A DNA stretch of 64,000 nucleotides, from the NCBI GenBank assembly GCA_905116865.2, contig CAJHNH020002669.1, positions 584,112-648,111 of the forward strand, written 5' to 3'. The DNA comes from Candidula unifasciata. Its lineage: Eukaryota > Mollusca > Gastropoda > Stylommatophora > Geomitridae. Below the pieces are notes generated by a model. The model was not told the origin of the DNA. It worked only from the letters and a program-made list of their open reading frames with translations, and did no database searches. The translations under genes were made by a program, and so were the position numbers. Below are positions 34,401 to 43,544 of the stretch, one piece after another; position 1 is the first letter of the stretch, and every line of letters begins with the position of its first letter.

Positions 34401-37400
34401 GACACAGAAAAATATGACACACACACACAGAAAAATATGACACACCACACAGAAAAAACATAAAAATATGACACAACACACACAGAAAAATATGACACAC
34501 CACACAAAAATATGACACACCACACAGAAAAAATATGACACACACCACACAGAAAAATATGACACACCACACAGAAAAATATGACACACCACACAGAAAA
34601 ATATGACACACAACACAGAAAAATATGACACACACCACACAGAAAAATATGACACACACACACATGACACAACACAGAAAACACATGACACACCACACAG
34701 AAAAATATGACACAGAATATGACCACACACAGAAAAATATGACACAACCACACAGAAAAATATGACACAACCACACAGAAAAATATGACACACCACACAG
34801 AAAAATATGACACACACCCACACAGAAAAATATGACACACACCACACAGAAAAATATGACACAATGACACACACACAGAAAAATATGACACAACACAGAG
34901 AAATATGACAAATGACACAGAAAATATGACACACCACACAGAAAAATATGACACAACAGAAAAATATGACACAGAAAAAATGACATGACCACAGAAAAAT
35001 ATTGACAATACCACACAGAAAAATATGACACACACCACACAGAAAAAATATGACACACAGAAAAAATGACACAACACAGAAAAATATGACACACCACACA
35101 GAAAAATATGACACACCACACAGAAAAATATGACACACCACACAGAAAAATATGACACAACACAGAAAAATATGACACATAACACAGAAAAAGGTGACAT
35201 TGTCATACAGAAAAGTATGATGTGTTCACACAGAAAAGTATGACATAGTCATTCAGAAAAGAAACAGTATGATGAAATGAACATCATAAAAAGTTTTTAA
35301 TTATAACCTTTTTGTTATTAATATTTTAATATATCTTTGCTATTTTTTCCTTAGATTTTTTCTGTTATTCATTTATCTAATAATAATTGTTAAACTCTTC
35401 AAGGTTCGAGTCCTGATTAGTTCCATCCTAGACCATCCAAGTCTGGAGGTACTTGATCTATCTCACAACATTATTAGCGACAGGGGAGCTCGTGCCATCG
35501 GGAAGTTTCTGACCAATCACTCAAGGCTGACTAGGCTTAACCTCTGCGATAATCAGATCCGAGTTATGGGCGCTCAAGCCATTGGCCACGCTTTGACAAA
35601 GAACAGTTTACTTGTGGTATGTTTGCAAATGTGTATTCAATTACTGTGGTACATCAGTATACTTCCGCTTTTTGATAAGTCCAACCTTTCTATACGACTT
35701 GTGAAGACACGAACAATTGTGCTTGGTATATGACCTTTGTCTGAAAAAGGAATTGCATCCTAGACTTGTACACCAGTTAAAACCATATAAAGTATGATTT
35801 TCTAGGTTAATTTTTTGGCAACATTTTTTGGCAAATTCATTAACTGTGAGTTCTAAGAAAGTTGATTAAAAGTGTAAAGCAATGTAGACAAAGGTAAGAA
35901 TCACCATGGAGGTTAAAAACAGATTTTTGAAAAGTATGAAGGTGGCATGCGATGTGCCACTAACAATAGGATTTTATTAATGGAACGAATTAATCATTAT
36001 CCTTTTATTTTTTAATGGATAAAATGTGTTGGTATACGTCCTGTTTAGTATAAGTCCAAGGATCAGGAATGGATTAAGGACATACACTGAGGTACTGCTG
36101 TATCTTGAATGTTATTATCACTGACTGCGTAATAATCATCATTATCACCGCCAACTAGATGTCAGTTTCATAAGCTCCAGGCATTGGTCTTGCTGTCAGC
36201 AGCAATGTTTTATGTGGATGTTTATACAGTGCAGACTGCTTGAGGCGATCTCGGATTTGGTGAAACTCTGTTGTGATGAACAGTTTGTTTACCCCCTGCT
36301 ATCTGGATAAGAGGGATCATTTCTTAGGTCCCAGGTGATTTCTCCTTATCAAGTCTGCACTCTGGCATAAGGGATAGTGAATGTGTTAAACAGTTTATGA
36401 TCTCAGAGTACTAATGTTTTATTTCCGCAGCAAACGATTAAAAATAAAAAAAAAGCTTGTGTTTTTCAGACAGCAGTATGATAGTTGTGGAAGAATTGGG
36501 GCCTCAGCACCTAATAATCCCATAAACAACCAGTAGTTATATTTTAGTTGACCTTCATTGTGGAGACGGCACATATTTTTTTTTGCTTTTTTATTATGCT
36601 TCTACTTTTCTCAACCACAGACGCTGCAAAACCAACACTTCTGGTTGATCCACATCCCTTTAAATGTCATTTCTCTGACTAGTCTCTACGAGATGCATAG
36701 TTCATTCTGTTGGCTATTTTTACACCTGTGAAAACATTTAGGAGGTCAGGATATGAATACATTAACTACAAATTGCATTTAGGGGGTTTTCTTTGAGCCA
36801 GATAGCTTTTTTAAAGCCAAGTTTACGTCACATTTTCCCACAAGCCTCAATGATAGAGGTCATGGGGTCACAGCATGAGTTACTCCATACACATGTTGTT
36901 TTAAGCCCCGAGGAATGTTTTCTATTTAATGCTTCGCCTGGTTCCTGTTCTTTTTTAAATTTTTTCCTTTATATATTGTTATATATTTAAAGAAAGAAAG
37001 AAAGAAAGATAGAAATTGTAGATAAATAAATGTTTTATGAATTTATTAGTGACCTGTGTAAACGTTGTTTTTTTTAAAGGTTTTTTTTTTTTTTGGAATT
37101 CTGACGGCTCTTGACCTATTTTTTTTTAGTGTTTTGAGGGCAAGAGGTTTAAATAAAAAGGACACATACAACAATATTTCCCACTAATTATTGCCGGGAA
37201 TATTTCTTTGTCTCTCATCAGATGATCACTACAGAAATTACATTGATATGTAACACACAAGGCAGAACTAAATGTGAACTTTTTCACTGAAATATAAAAC
37301 AACAACATATGTCAGCCAATATATTGTGTCCTTATTTTTAAATTAATAAAGGGAAAAACATAATTATTACTGTTATACTTCTTCAAAGAGACAAACACTG

Positions 37401-40400
37401 TTCTTTGGCCACATAATGAGAAGAAAGACATTGGAGAACATCGTGACAACTAGAAAGATCAGTGGAAAAAGGGGTTGAGGCAGACCAAGAGAGATGATGC
37501 TGGATTGGCTGAAACGATGGCATGAGGGATATCATCAAGAGAGCTGTTCCAGGCAACCTGGTATCATGATCTGTGGAGACGCATAAGCCAGTTGGCAGGG
37601 CACATGGTGATGATGATGATATTTCTTCTGTGTTCACCCTTAAAAGGGTTGTGGTTTACAGCTAGGATATGATATCTGCACCTCTCGTCCCAGCACATTC
37701 GGAAAAAAAAGGACCCCAGAACTCCCACAGGAAATTAATATTATAATGATTTTAAAATGCTTGATGAAACCATGCAATTAACTCTTTGTGGTGAGGACTA
37801 TAATTTGAAAGATGTATGTATTTCGTAAAGAAGATATTATAAAATACTTTTAACCAGATCTTTTGTGTGTTTTTAGTGTCTGAATCTTCGGCTGAATCGA
37901 CTGGGAGATGAAGGAGGCCAAGCCATCTGCAAGGCTCTTCTAAAGAACAGATCCATCAGGGAACTGCATCTTGGTTCCAATGATCTTGCAGAGCCATCTG
38001 CGCATATTTTGTCACAAGTTATGCTCTGTAATAATGTCCTGAGAAAACTTGACCTGTCCTGCAATCGTCTTGGCCCAGTGAGTATCTTTGTACTTAGTGT
38101 CCATTGAATCTTCACACATCTTTAAGTGAGAAAAATGTAAAGGACCCCTTTTCACGTCTTGAAACCTATTGAGCATTTGGGGTTGTCCTAAATTTGATAG
38201 ACCTGTCAACACTTGGTTAAGGCTGGATCAACCTGGGAGCCAAACCAATTTTTGAAGAATATCTGATTCTGTCAGGATCTCAACCCACAACCTTCAGATT
38301 TGCAGGCAAGGGTCCAGCCGCTACACCACAATAGCTCACTTGCACAGCTTTAGAGGGTTACAGGACCCCATTATGGGGTGTGGGGGGGGGGGGAGGGGGA
38401 TAGACCTAGTGCCTCGCTTACATGCAAGTCATAAGAGTCAGGGGTTCCTTCAGAGTCAGAGTGCATCTGAGGCGAGAGGTGAGGAACCTAAGGTTTGCAT
38501 ACAAAAAAGCCAGATATGTAAAATGTATGTGCACACAAAAAGCCAGATATGTAAAATGTATGTGCACACAAAAAATCCAGATATGTAAAATGTATGTGCA
38601 CACAAAAAAGCCAGATATGTAAAATGTATGTGCGCACAAAAAAGCCAGATATGTAAAATGTATGTGCACACAAAAAAGCCAGATATGTAAAATGAATGTG
38701 CACACAAAAAAGCCAGATATGTAAAATGAATGCACACAAAACTCAAATTCTGAAACAAGACGCAAGACCAGAAGGTTACAGCCAGTGAACTGGAAGAAGA
38801 AGACAATTACATCTTGCTTTATGCATCCAGTTTGTTACATCTTGCTTTATGCATCCAGTTTGTTACATCTTGGTTTATGCATCCAGTTTGTTGTATCTTG
38901 CTTTATGCATCCAGTTTGTTACATCTTGCTTTATGCATCCAGTTTGTTATATCTTGCTTTATGCATCCGGTTTGTTGCATCTTGCTTTATGCATCAAGTT
39001 TGTTGCATCTTGCTTTATGCATCCAGTTTGTTGCATCTTGCTTTATGCATCCAGTTTGTTACATCTTGCTTTATGCATCCAGTTTGTTATATCTTGCTTT
39101 ATGCATCCGGTTTGTTGCATCTTGCTTTATGCATCAAGTTTGTTGCATCTTGCTTTATGCATCCAGTTTGTTACATCTTGCTTTATGCATCCAGTTTGTT
39201 ACATCTTGCTTTATGCATCCAGTTTGTTACATCTTGCTTTATGCATCCAGTTTGTTATATCTTGCTTTATGCATCCGGTTTGTTGCATCTTGCTTTATGC
39301 ATCAAGTTTGTTGCATCTTGCTTTATGCATCCAGTTTGTTACATCTTGCATTATGCATCCAGTTTGTTACATCTTGCTTTATGCATCCAGTTTGTTACCT
39401 CTTGCTTTATGCATCCAGTTTGTTATATCTTGCTTTAAGCATCCAGTTTGTTGTATCTTTCTTTATGCATCCAGTTTGTTGCATCTTGGTTTATGCATCC
39501 AGTTTGTTACATCTTGCTTTATGCATCCAGTTTGTTGTATCTTGCTTTATGCATCCAGTTTGTTGCATCTTGCTTTATGCATCCAGTTTGTTACATCTTG
39601 CTTTATGCATCCAGTTTGTTACATCTTGCTTTATGCATCCAGTTTGTTACATCTTGCTTTATGCATCCAGTTTGTTACATCTTGCTTTATGCATCCAGTT
39701 TGTTGCATCTTGCTTTATGCATCCAGTTTGTTATTTCTTGCTTTATGCATCTGGTTTGTTGCGTCTTGCTTTATGCATCTGGTTTGTTGCATCTTGCTTT
39801 ATGCATCCAGTTTGTTGCATCTTGCTTTATGCATCCAGTTTGTTACATCTTGCTTTATGCATCCAGTTTGTTACATCTTGCTTTATGCATCCAGTTTGTT
39901 ACATCTTGCTTTATGCATCCAGTTTGTTACATCTTGCTTTATGCATCCAGTTTGTTGCATCTTGCTTTATGCATCCAGTTTGTTGCATCTTGCTTTATGC
40001 ATCCAGTTTGTTACATCTTGCTTTATGCATCCAGTTTGTTACATCTTGCTTTATGCATCCAGTTTGTTACATCTTGCTTTATGCATCCAGTTTGTTACAT
40101 CTTGCTTTATGCATCCAGTTTGTTGCACCTTGCTTTATGCATCCAGTTTGTTACATCTTGCTTTATGCATCCAGTTTGTTGCACCTTGCTTTATGCATCC
40201 AGTTGTTACATCTTGCTTTATGCACCAGTAATTAGGTTTATTACACTGCATGTAAACTTATGTTTATTTTGTTTGGCTAGGATGGAGGCAAGCAGATCCA
40301 AGAAGGCATGGAAGCAAACAAGACTATCATCCACCTCGATCTGAGGCTGACAGAGTGCGGACAGGAAGCAGAATATTGCGTCTGTCAGATTCTCCACCGT

Positions 40401-40529
40401 AATCAAGAAACAGACCGCATGGAACGCATAATTAATAGTGAAGCAGTGAATTCTCAGTATCGTAAAACAAAATTTGAACCCCAGTCTACTCATCGCTATC
40501 GACTACCCCCAACAGCAATAATTATTTAG
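21892..40529 (+). CDS. TCTE1: Dynein regulatory complex subunit 5 (TCTE1/DRC5), 5 coding exons
   Basis: A leucine-rich-repeat subunit of the nexin-dynein regulatory complex, which links doublet microtubules and controls dynein in motile cilia and sperm flagella. Joining 21892-22219, 29437-30044, 35404-35616, 37877-38077 and 40281-40529 gives 1599 nt (532 aa). Vertebrate TCTE1 is about 500 aa. All junctions have GT/AG and consistent phases. Diagnostic blocks: RNMRRIIAEDPDWTLATVPV; DYWERCCRARWNICDVSVYG-NSWKRMY; YGVRDCGMNFEWSLFQFTSR; FRLHRSKVDDDK; then RI-type LRRs such as LEVLDLSHNIISDRGARAIG, LNLRLNRLGDEGGQAICKAL and LRKLDLSCNRLGPDGGKQI. The N-terminal about 70 residues are low-complexity and acidic. 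Four introns (7.2, 5.4, 2.3 and 2.2 kb) are swollen by minisatellites and transposons. The ATG follows a possible acceptor (TTTTTAAAATGCAG|C), so a non-coding 5' exon is likely. Confidence 0.95.
22394..24267 (+). mobile_element. 5'-truncated LINE with RT and RNase H, 11-bp TSD
   Basis: Non-LTR element lying in TCTE1 intron 1, flanked by perfect 11-bp repeats ACTAGGTATAG (22383-22393 and 24268-24278). It ends in a (TAAC)n tail. Coding content is given in the next entry. Confidence 0.9.
22400..24240 (+). pseudogene. LINE RT (C-terminal part) plus RNase H
   Basis: RT motifs: VLDLEDAYNKVPYDYLM, then an in-frame stop near 22532, GLPQGSPLSPVLFNVYT and the catalytic FADDILIY (about 22710). Then an RNase H domain with IIYTDGSVIR, SSMTMEVMAVTQAL, CILSDSMSMIR and VPGHAGVNGNERADRLAG, giving the D-E-D-D residues, and a terminal Cys motif, EHLWTCPECN. 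An open frame of 541 codons runs from 22615. RT followed by RNase H at the C-terminus is characteristic of I-superfamily LINEs; the precise clade is not assigned. The 5' part (endonuclease and early RT) is missing. One nonsense codon suggests a fairly young, dead copy. Confidence 0.88.
24235..24270. repeat. (TAAC)n tail of LINE
   Basis: About nine tetranucleotide units directly at the LINE 3' end, before the right TSD; it includes the stop codon. Confidence 0.9.
24300..24615 (-). mobile_element. SINE-like family A, reverse copy
   Basis: Starts with a CTTCTTCTTTTTTCTTCTTC tail complement, then ACTGGCTGTTAACTC, GACTTTACTCTTGTTCCATA and CTATTTCACACATATAGCTT, ending TGGAACCCACACGGGGAATA: the family in reverse. 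Confidence 0.75.
24828..26095. repeat. 23-bp minisatellite, about 55 copies
   Basis: Unit GGCTAACAGAGGTGGAGAGA-TCT with variants GATTGACAGAGG and GACCAACAGAGATGG, the latter clustered at the right end. In TCTE1 intron 1. Long minus-strand frames here are stop-free repeats, not genes. Confidence 0.95.
26096..26440. other. Intron sequence between two arrays
   Basis: Nothing coding. The segment around 26185-26205 (ACCACCTTTACTTCCC) resembles the reverse SINE-C body, suggesting a SINE-C remnant next to the 23-bp array. Confidence 0.35.
26450..28745. repeat. 20-bp CT-rich minisatellite, about 2.3 kb
   Basis: Units CATGCTGTCTGTCCCTCTCT and TCATGCTGTCTGTCTTTCTG with pure (CT)n stretches, for example around 28310-28365. 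Pyrimidine-rich on the plus strand. Open frames of up to 790 codons (three plus frames) are a consequence of the stop-free unit with a period that is not a multiple of 3. Confidence 0.96.
28855..29374. mobile_element. hAT-like MITE with degraded 8-bp TSD
   Basis: The left end CAGAACTTTCCAAACTGTGT and the right end (reverse complement CAGAGCTTTTCAAACTCTTC) form imperfect terminal inverted repeats starting with CAG, with the TGTGTCA-type subterminal motifs common in hAT elements. Flanks GTTAAGAG (28847-28854) and GTTTAAAG (29375-29382) match at 6 of 8. A family-A SINE lies inside. It sits about 60 bp from TCTE1 exon 2. Confidence 0.6.
29060..29335 (+). mobile_element. SINE-like family A, forward copy nested in MITE
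   Basis: TGTGGGTTCCAGGACCCCAC, AGAATAGACCCACTGCC, CAAGCATGTCGTAGAAGTCA, AGAGTGCATCTGCCCGAGTG, AATAAGTCAGTAAAACTGAT, and a purine-rich end GAACAGAAGAGAGAGGG. One of the better-preserved family members. Confidence 0.8.
29437..30044 (+). CDS. TCTE1: TCTE1 exon 2 (conserved middle domain)
   Basis: Acceptor GATTTCAG|AT completes Tyr (T+AT), then HSLSLKKLLPKYQKRVLAKI and onward to SKVDDDK; donor AAG|GTAAAT. 202 codons plus 2 bases, phase-consistent. The intron satellite starts about 45 bp after the donor. Confidence 0.94.
30085..31397. repeat. 32-bp minisatellite, about 40 copies
   Basis: Unit GCAAGGGACCCTACTCACAC-CATTATTAAATT. Starts about 45 bp after the TCTE1 exon 2 donor. Variants: CTGCTCAACC (shorter) in the first third, ACATT for AAATT. 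Confidence 0.96.
31398..31739. other. Intron sequence, no gene
   Basis: Short overlapping frames on both strands (31437-31634) are an inverted-repeat effect: GAGTCGATGCTCAAAAGAAA and its near complement TTCTTTTGAGTATCGACGCT at 31684-31703 form a possible hairpin, perhaps another MITE end. Confidence 0.4.
31740..31985 (-). mobile_element. SINE-like family A, reverse copy with tRNA-like head
   Basis: Minus sense begins AGCCACAGTGGTGTAGTGGC (tRNA A-box region) and TCTTGAGTTTAAATCTG (B-box position), then ATGTGGGTTCCATGGCTCC and the family body. It supports a tRNA origin for family A. Confidence 0.65.
32210..32960. repeat. 23/46-bp minisatellite (TATGACACA core)
   Basis: Diverged 22-23-bp units to about 32520, then a regular 46-bp higher-order repeat: AAAGTATGACACAATCATAC-TAG plus AAAGTATGACACAGTCACAT-GGG. 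In TCTE1 intron 2. Confidence 0.93.
32990..35215. repeat. 22-bp minisatellite, about 100 copies
   Basis: Units AGAAAAATATGACACACCAC-AC and AGAAAAATATGACACAATGA-CAC. Regular to about 33680, more indel-rich to 35215. Shares the TATGACACA core with the preceding array. Minus-strand frames of up to 734 codons are stop-free repeats. Confidence 0.96.
35404..35616 (+). CDS. TCTE1: TCTE1 exon 3 (LRRs)
   Basis: Acceptor CTTCAAG|GTT, donor GTG|GTATGT. 71 codons: VRVLISSILDHPSLEVLDLS through HALTKNSLLV, about two and a half RI-type LRRs. Confidence 0.94.
35617..37385. other. TCTE1 intron 3, mostly unique
   Basis: No exon recognised. CCTTCATTGTGGAGACGGCA at about 36552-36572 equals the 3' terminus of the LINE at 61075-61625, a tiny tail fragment. 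Small A/T and GAAA runs near 36985 and 37090. Confidence 0.5.
37390..37625 (+). mobile_element. LINE 3' end fragment, forward, (GAT)n tail
   Basis: Encodes QTLFFGHIMRRKTLENIVTT-like residues and ends in a segment complementary to the 3' ends at 51005 and 48318 (GCCAGTTGGCAGGGCACATG then GATGATGATGAT). Confidence 0.75.
37877..38077 (+). CDS. TCTE1: TCTE1 exon 4 (LRRs)
   Basis: Acceptor GTTTTTAG|TGT, donor CCA|GTGAGT. 67 codons: CLNLRLNRLGDEGGQAICKA through LRKLDLSCNRLGP. Confidence 0.94.
38105..38340 (-). mobile_element. SINE family C (tRNA-derived), reverse copy
   Basis: Minus head GCTATTGTGGTGTAGCGGCT, B-box GTGGGTTGAGATCCTG, then GGTTTGGCTCCCAGGTTGAT. Lies just after the TCTE1 exon 4 donor. 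Confidence 0.7.
38355..38810 (+). mobile_element. SINE-like family A copy carrying an internal 34-bp array
   Basis: Family body GTCAGAGTGCATCTGAGGCG, AGGTGAGGAACCTAAGGTTT, then seven repeats of the GCCAGATATGTAAAATGTAT block, then AACTCAAATTCTGAAACAAG and the family 3' end GAACTGGAAGAAGAAG. Confidence 0.8.
38505..38735. repeat. 33-34-bp minisatellite, 7 copies, derived from SINE family A
   Basis: Unit GCCAGATATGTAAAATGTAT-GTGCACACAAAAAA. The single-copy equivalent (AAGCCAGATCTCTAGAATGG...) is seen at 43925. Confidence 0.93.
38806..40226. repeat. 28-bp minisatellite, about 50 copies
   Basis: Unit ATCTTGCTTTATGCATCCAG-TTTGTTAC (GC variants at the last three bases). In TCTE1 intron 4. All three plus frames are open because 28 is not a multiple of 3 and the unit has no stop; these are not genes. 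Confidence 0.97.
40281..40529 (+). CDS. TCTE1: TCTE1 exon 5 (C-terminus and stop)
   Basis: Acceptor GTTTGGCTAG|GAT. DGGKQIQEGMEANKTIIHLD through the final LRR and C-terminus YRLPPTAIII, TAG stop. The acceptor lies only about 55 bp after the end of the 28-bp array. Confidence 0.94.
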   Translation, partial: DGGKQIQEGMEANKTIIHLDLRLTECGQEAEYCVCQILHRNQETDRMERIINSEAVNSQYRKTKFEPQSTHRYRLPPTAIII

Positions 40530-40589
40530 TTTTTTTTAAAAACTTCAATCCTTGTTGTTTGCTGTCTCATTAGTATATATTGCATCTAT

Positions 40590-40962
40590 GCTATTCTCTT
40601 TCTGTAGTAATACTCATGATGAATTGCTCATTTCTTTCTTTAGTGAACAATTCACATAAGTACTGCTCATTTCTTACTTTAGTGAACAATTCAACATGAG
40701 TATTGTTGATTTCTTACTTTAGTGAGCAATTCAACATCAGCATTGTTTACTTTTTACTGTAGTGAGCAATTCAACATGAGTACTGCTCATTTCTTTCTGA
40801 AGTGAACAATTCAACACGAGTATTGCTGATTTCTTACTTTAGTGAGCAATTCAACATGAATATTGCTGATTTCTTACTGTAGTGAGCAATTCAACATGAG
40901 TATTGCTAATTTCTTACTGTAGTGAACAATTCAACACGAGTATTGCTAATTTCTTACTGCAG
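40590..40962. repeat. 40-bp minisatellite, left block (about 9 copies)
   Basis: Unit GTGAGCAATTCAACATGAGT-ATTGCTCATTTCTTACTGTA. Each unit contains the inverted repeat TGAGCAAT/ATTGCTCA separated by 11 bp. Starts about 60 bp after the TCTE1 stop. Confidence 0.95.
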
Positions 40963-42300
40963 GTGGCATGGGAAAATCAAGAAACACCATCAGATTGGCA
41001 AACTGCTGTCATTGTCCCGCTGTGGAAAAATAAAGGAAGTAAGAGGGAATGTACTAATTACAGAGGAATATCACTTCTCAGTCACACTGGGAAAATGTAT
41101 GCTAAGATCATCGAAAAAAGGCTGAGACCATTGATAGAGTATCAACTTTCAGAAGCACAGATGGGCTTTCGACGAAACAGAAGTTGCACAGATGCCATTT
41201 ATACATTGAGACAACTATCAGAGAGGGCAATAGAACATGATAAGACATGTTTGTTGACATTCATAGACCAAGAAAAAGCCTTCGATAGAGTCGACAGGAA
41301 TATGTTGTGGGAATGTATGGGGAAAAAAGGAATCAGCAATCATCTCATTAATATTTGCAAAAGCCTGTACACACGTAGTGAATGCTGCATAAGATCAAAG
41401 GCAGGGTTGTCTAGAACTTTTATGGTGAACTCTGGTGTGCGTCAGGGCTGTGTACTATCGCCGCTTCTTTTCATAACATACATGGACGCCATATGTAGCG
41501 AAACAGACTTTAATCAGGAAGAAGATATAACAGAATTACTTTTCGCCGACGACCAGGTACTAATAGCAGAAAATATGGAATGCCTACAGAACCACCTAAA
41601 TCAAATTAGTAACAAAGGGGAGGAATATAATATGAAAATAAACACTACGAAGACAGAGACAATGATGATAGGAAGACATAAAGACAATTTAGAAATTAAA
41701 TTAAAAAACAACACCCTGAGACAAACAGAGGAATTTTAGTATTTGGGAGCAATTTTTACTTCAGACGGAAAACTGGACAGAGAAATTAGCTCCAGATGTG
41801 CCAAAGCTAATCAAGTAATGGGCCAACTATCTCCCCTGTTGACACACAAGCAGATACCTCAGAGTACTAAAGTGAATCTTATCAGAACTATTTTTTGGCC
41901 AATACTATGCTATCAGTGCCAAACGTGGACACTTACATCCTCCAATGAACGTAAAATTGTGACAACAGAGATGAAATGCCTTAGAAGAGCTGCAGGAGTT
42001 TCAAGGAAAGACAGAATACAAAATCATGAAATCAGACGAATGCTAGGAATAAAGCCAGTCTTACAGGTCATCAAAGAACAACAAATGAAATGGTTTGGAC
42101 ACCTAACAAGAATGCCCTGGTACTATCTGCCACAGCGAGCCACACTAAAACGTTACAACGGGTATAAAGCGAGTGGAAGACCTCGGAAAAGATGGAGTGA
42201 TGGCATTAAGAACAGCCTTACAGAAATGAACATCAGTCTTAATAGTGCTCTTGACAGAGCTCATCAACGAACATTACATCTCCCCCCGACACTTCGATGA
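40963..42300 (+). pseudogene. LINE reverse transcriptase, C-terminal two thirds, one nonsense codon
   Basis: RT motifs in order: WQTAVIVPLWKNKGSKRECT, NYRGISLLSHTGKMYAKIIE, EAQMGFRRNRSCTDAIY, FIDQEKAFDRVDR, GVRQGCVLSPLLFITYMD, and the catalytic LFADDQVLIAE. An in-frame TAG (41737-41739) lies between TEEF and YLGAIFTSDG; the frame then continues to 42300 with EQQMKWFGHLTRMPWYYLP and GRPRKRWSDGIKNSL. The endonuclease and the early RT are absent. Apart from one stop the frame is intact, so the insertion is young. No RNase H domain. RTE/CR1-like in organisation, but the clade is not proven. Confidence 0.88.
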
Positions 42301-42340
42301 GGTACAAGGTGGAAGAGAAGAAGAAGAAGAAGAAGAAGAA
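40963..42340 (+). mobile_element. 5'-truncated LINE inserted in the 40-bp array
   Basis: Splits the array: the left block ends TTCTTACTG, the element starts CAGGTGGCATGGG, ends with (GAA)n, and the array resumes GTGAGC. No TSD is recognisable, perhaps masked by the repeat. Confidence 0.88.
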
Positions 42341-43536
42341 GTGAGCAATTCAACATGAGTATTGCTAATTTCTTACTGTAGTGAGCAATTCAACATGAGT
42401 ACTGCTCATTTCTTACTGTAGTGAGCAATTCAACATGAGTATTGCTGATTTCTTACTGTAGTGAGCAGTTCAACATGAGTATTGCTCATTTCTTACTGTA
42501 GTGAACAATTCAACATGAGTATTGCTCATTTCTTACTTTAGTGAGCAATTCAACATGAGTATTGCTCATTTCTTACTTTAGTGAGCAATTCAACATGAGT
42601 ATTGCTCATTTCTTCCTTAAGTAAACAATTCAACATGAGTATTGCTGATTTCTTACTGTAGTGAGCAATTCAACATGAGTATTGCTCATTTTTTACTGTA
42701 GTGAACAATTCAACACGAGTATTGCTCATTTCTTACTGTAGTGAGCAATTCAATATGAGTATTGCTCATTTCTTACTTTAGTGAGCAATTCAACATTAGT
42801 ATTGCTAATTTCTTACTGTAGTGAGCAATTCAACATGAGTACTGCTCATTTCTTTCTGAAGTGAACAATCAACACGAGTATTGCTGATTTCTTACTTTAG
42901 TGAGCAATTCAACATGAGTATTGCTCATTTTTTACTGTAGTGAACAATTCAACACGAGTATTGCTGATTTCTTACTTTAGTGAGCAATTCAACATGAGTA
43001 TTGCTCATTTCTTACTGTAGTGAACAATTCAATATGAGTATTGCTCATTTCTTACTTTAGTGAGCAATTTAACATGAGTATTGCTGATTTCTTACTTTAG
43101 TGAACAATTCAACATGAGTATTGCTAATTTCTTACTTTAGTGAGCAATTCAACATGAGTATTGCTGATTTCTTACTTTAGGGAGCAATTCAACATGAGTA
43201 TTGCTCATTTCTTACTTTAGTGAGCAATTTAACATGAGTATTGCTGATTTCTTACTTAAGTGAACAATTTAACACGAGTATTGCTCATTTCTTACTTTAG
43301 TGAGCAATTCAACATGAGTATTGCTCATTTCTTACTGTAGTGAGCAATTCAACATGAGTATTGCTGATTTCTTACCGTAGTGAGCAATTCAACATGAGTA
43401 TTGCTCATTTCTTACTGTAGTGAACAATTCAACATGAGTATTGCTCATTTCTTACTGTAGTGAGCAATTCAACATGAGTATTGCTAATTTCTTACCGTAG
43501 TGAGCAATTCAACATGAGTATTGCTCATTTCTTTCA
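42341..43536. repeat. 40-bp minisatellite, right block (about 30 copies)
   Basis: Continuation of the array at 40590-40962 after the LINE. GAGCA/GAACA and CTCAT/CTGAT/CTAAT variants alternate. Confidence 0.96.
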
Positions 43537-43544
43537 TTCAACAC

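Noticed and set aside
32974..35206. Cys/Phe/Val-rich minus-strand frames up to 734 codons
   Set aside because: Stop-free 22-bp tandem repeat in TCTE1 intron 2, open in three frames; no start context or domain.
38785..40344. Plus-strand frames of 217-473 codons, seemingly membrane-like
   Set aside because: Product of the 28-bp satellite. The three frames give the same 28-residue repeat shifted.
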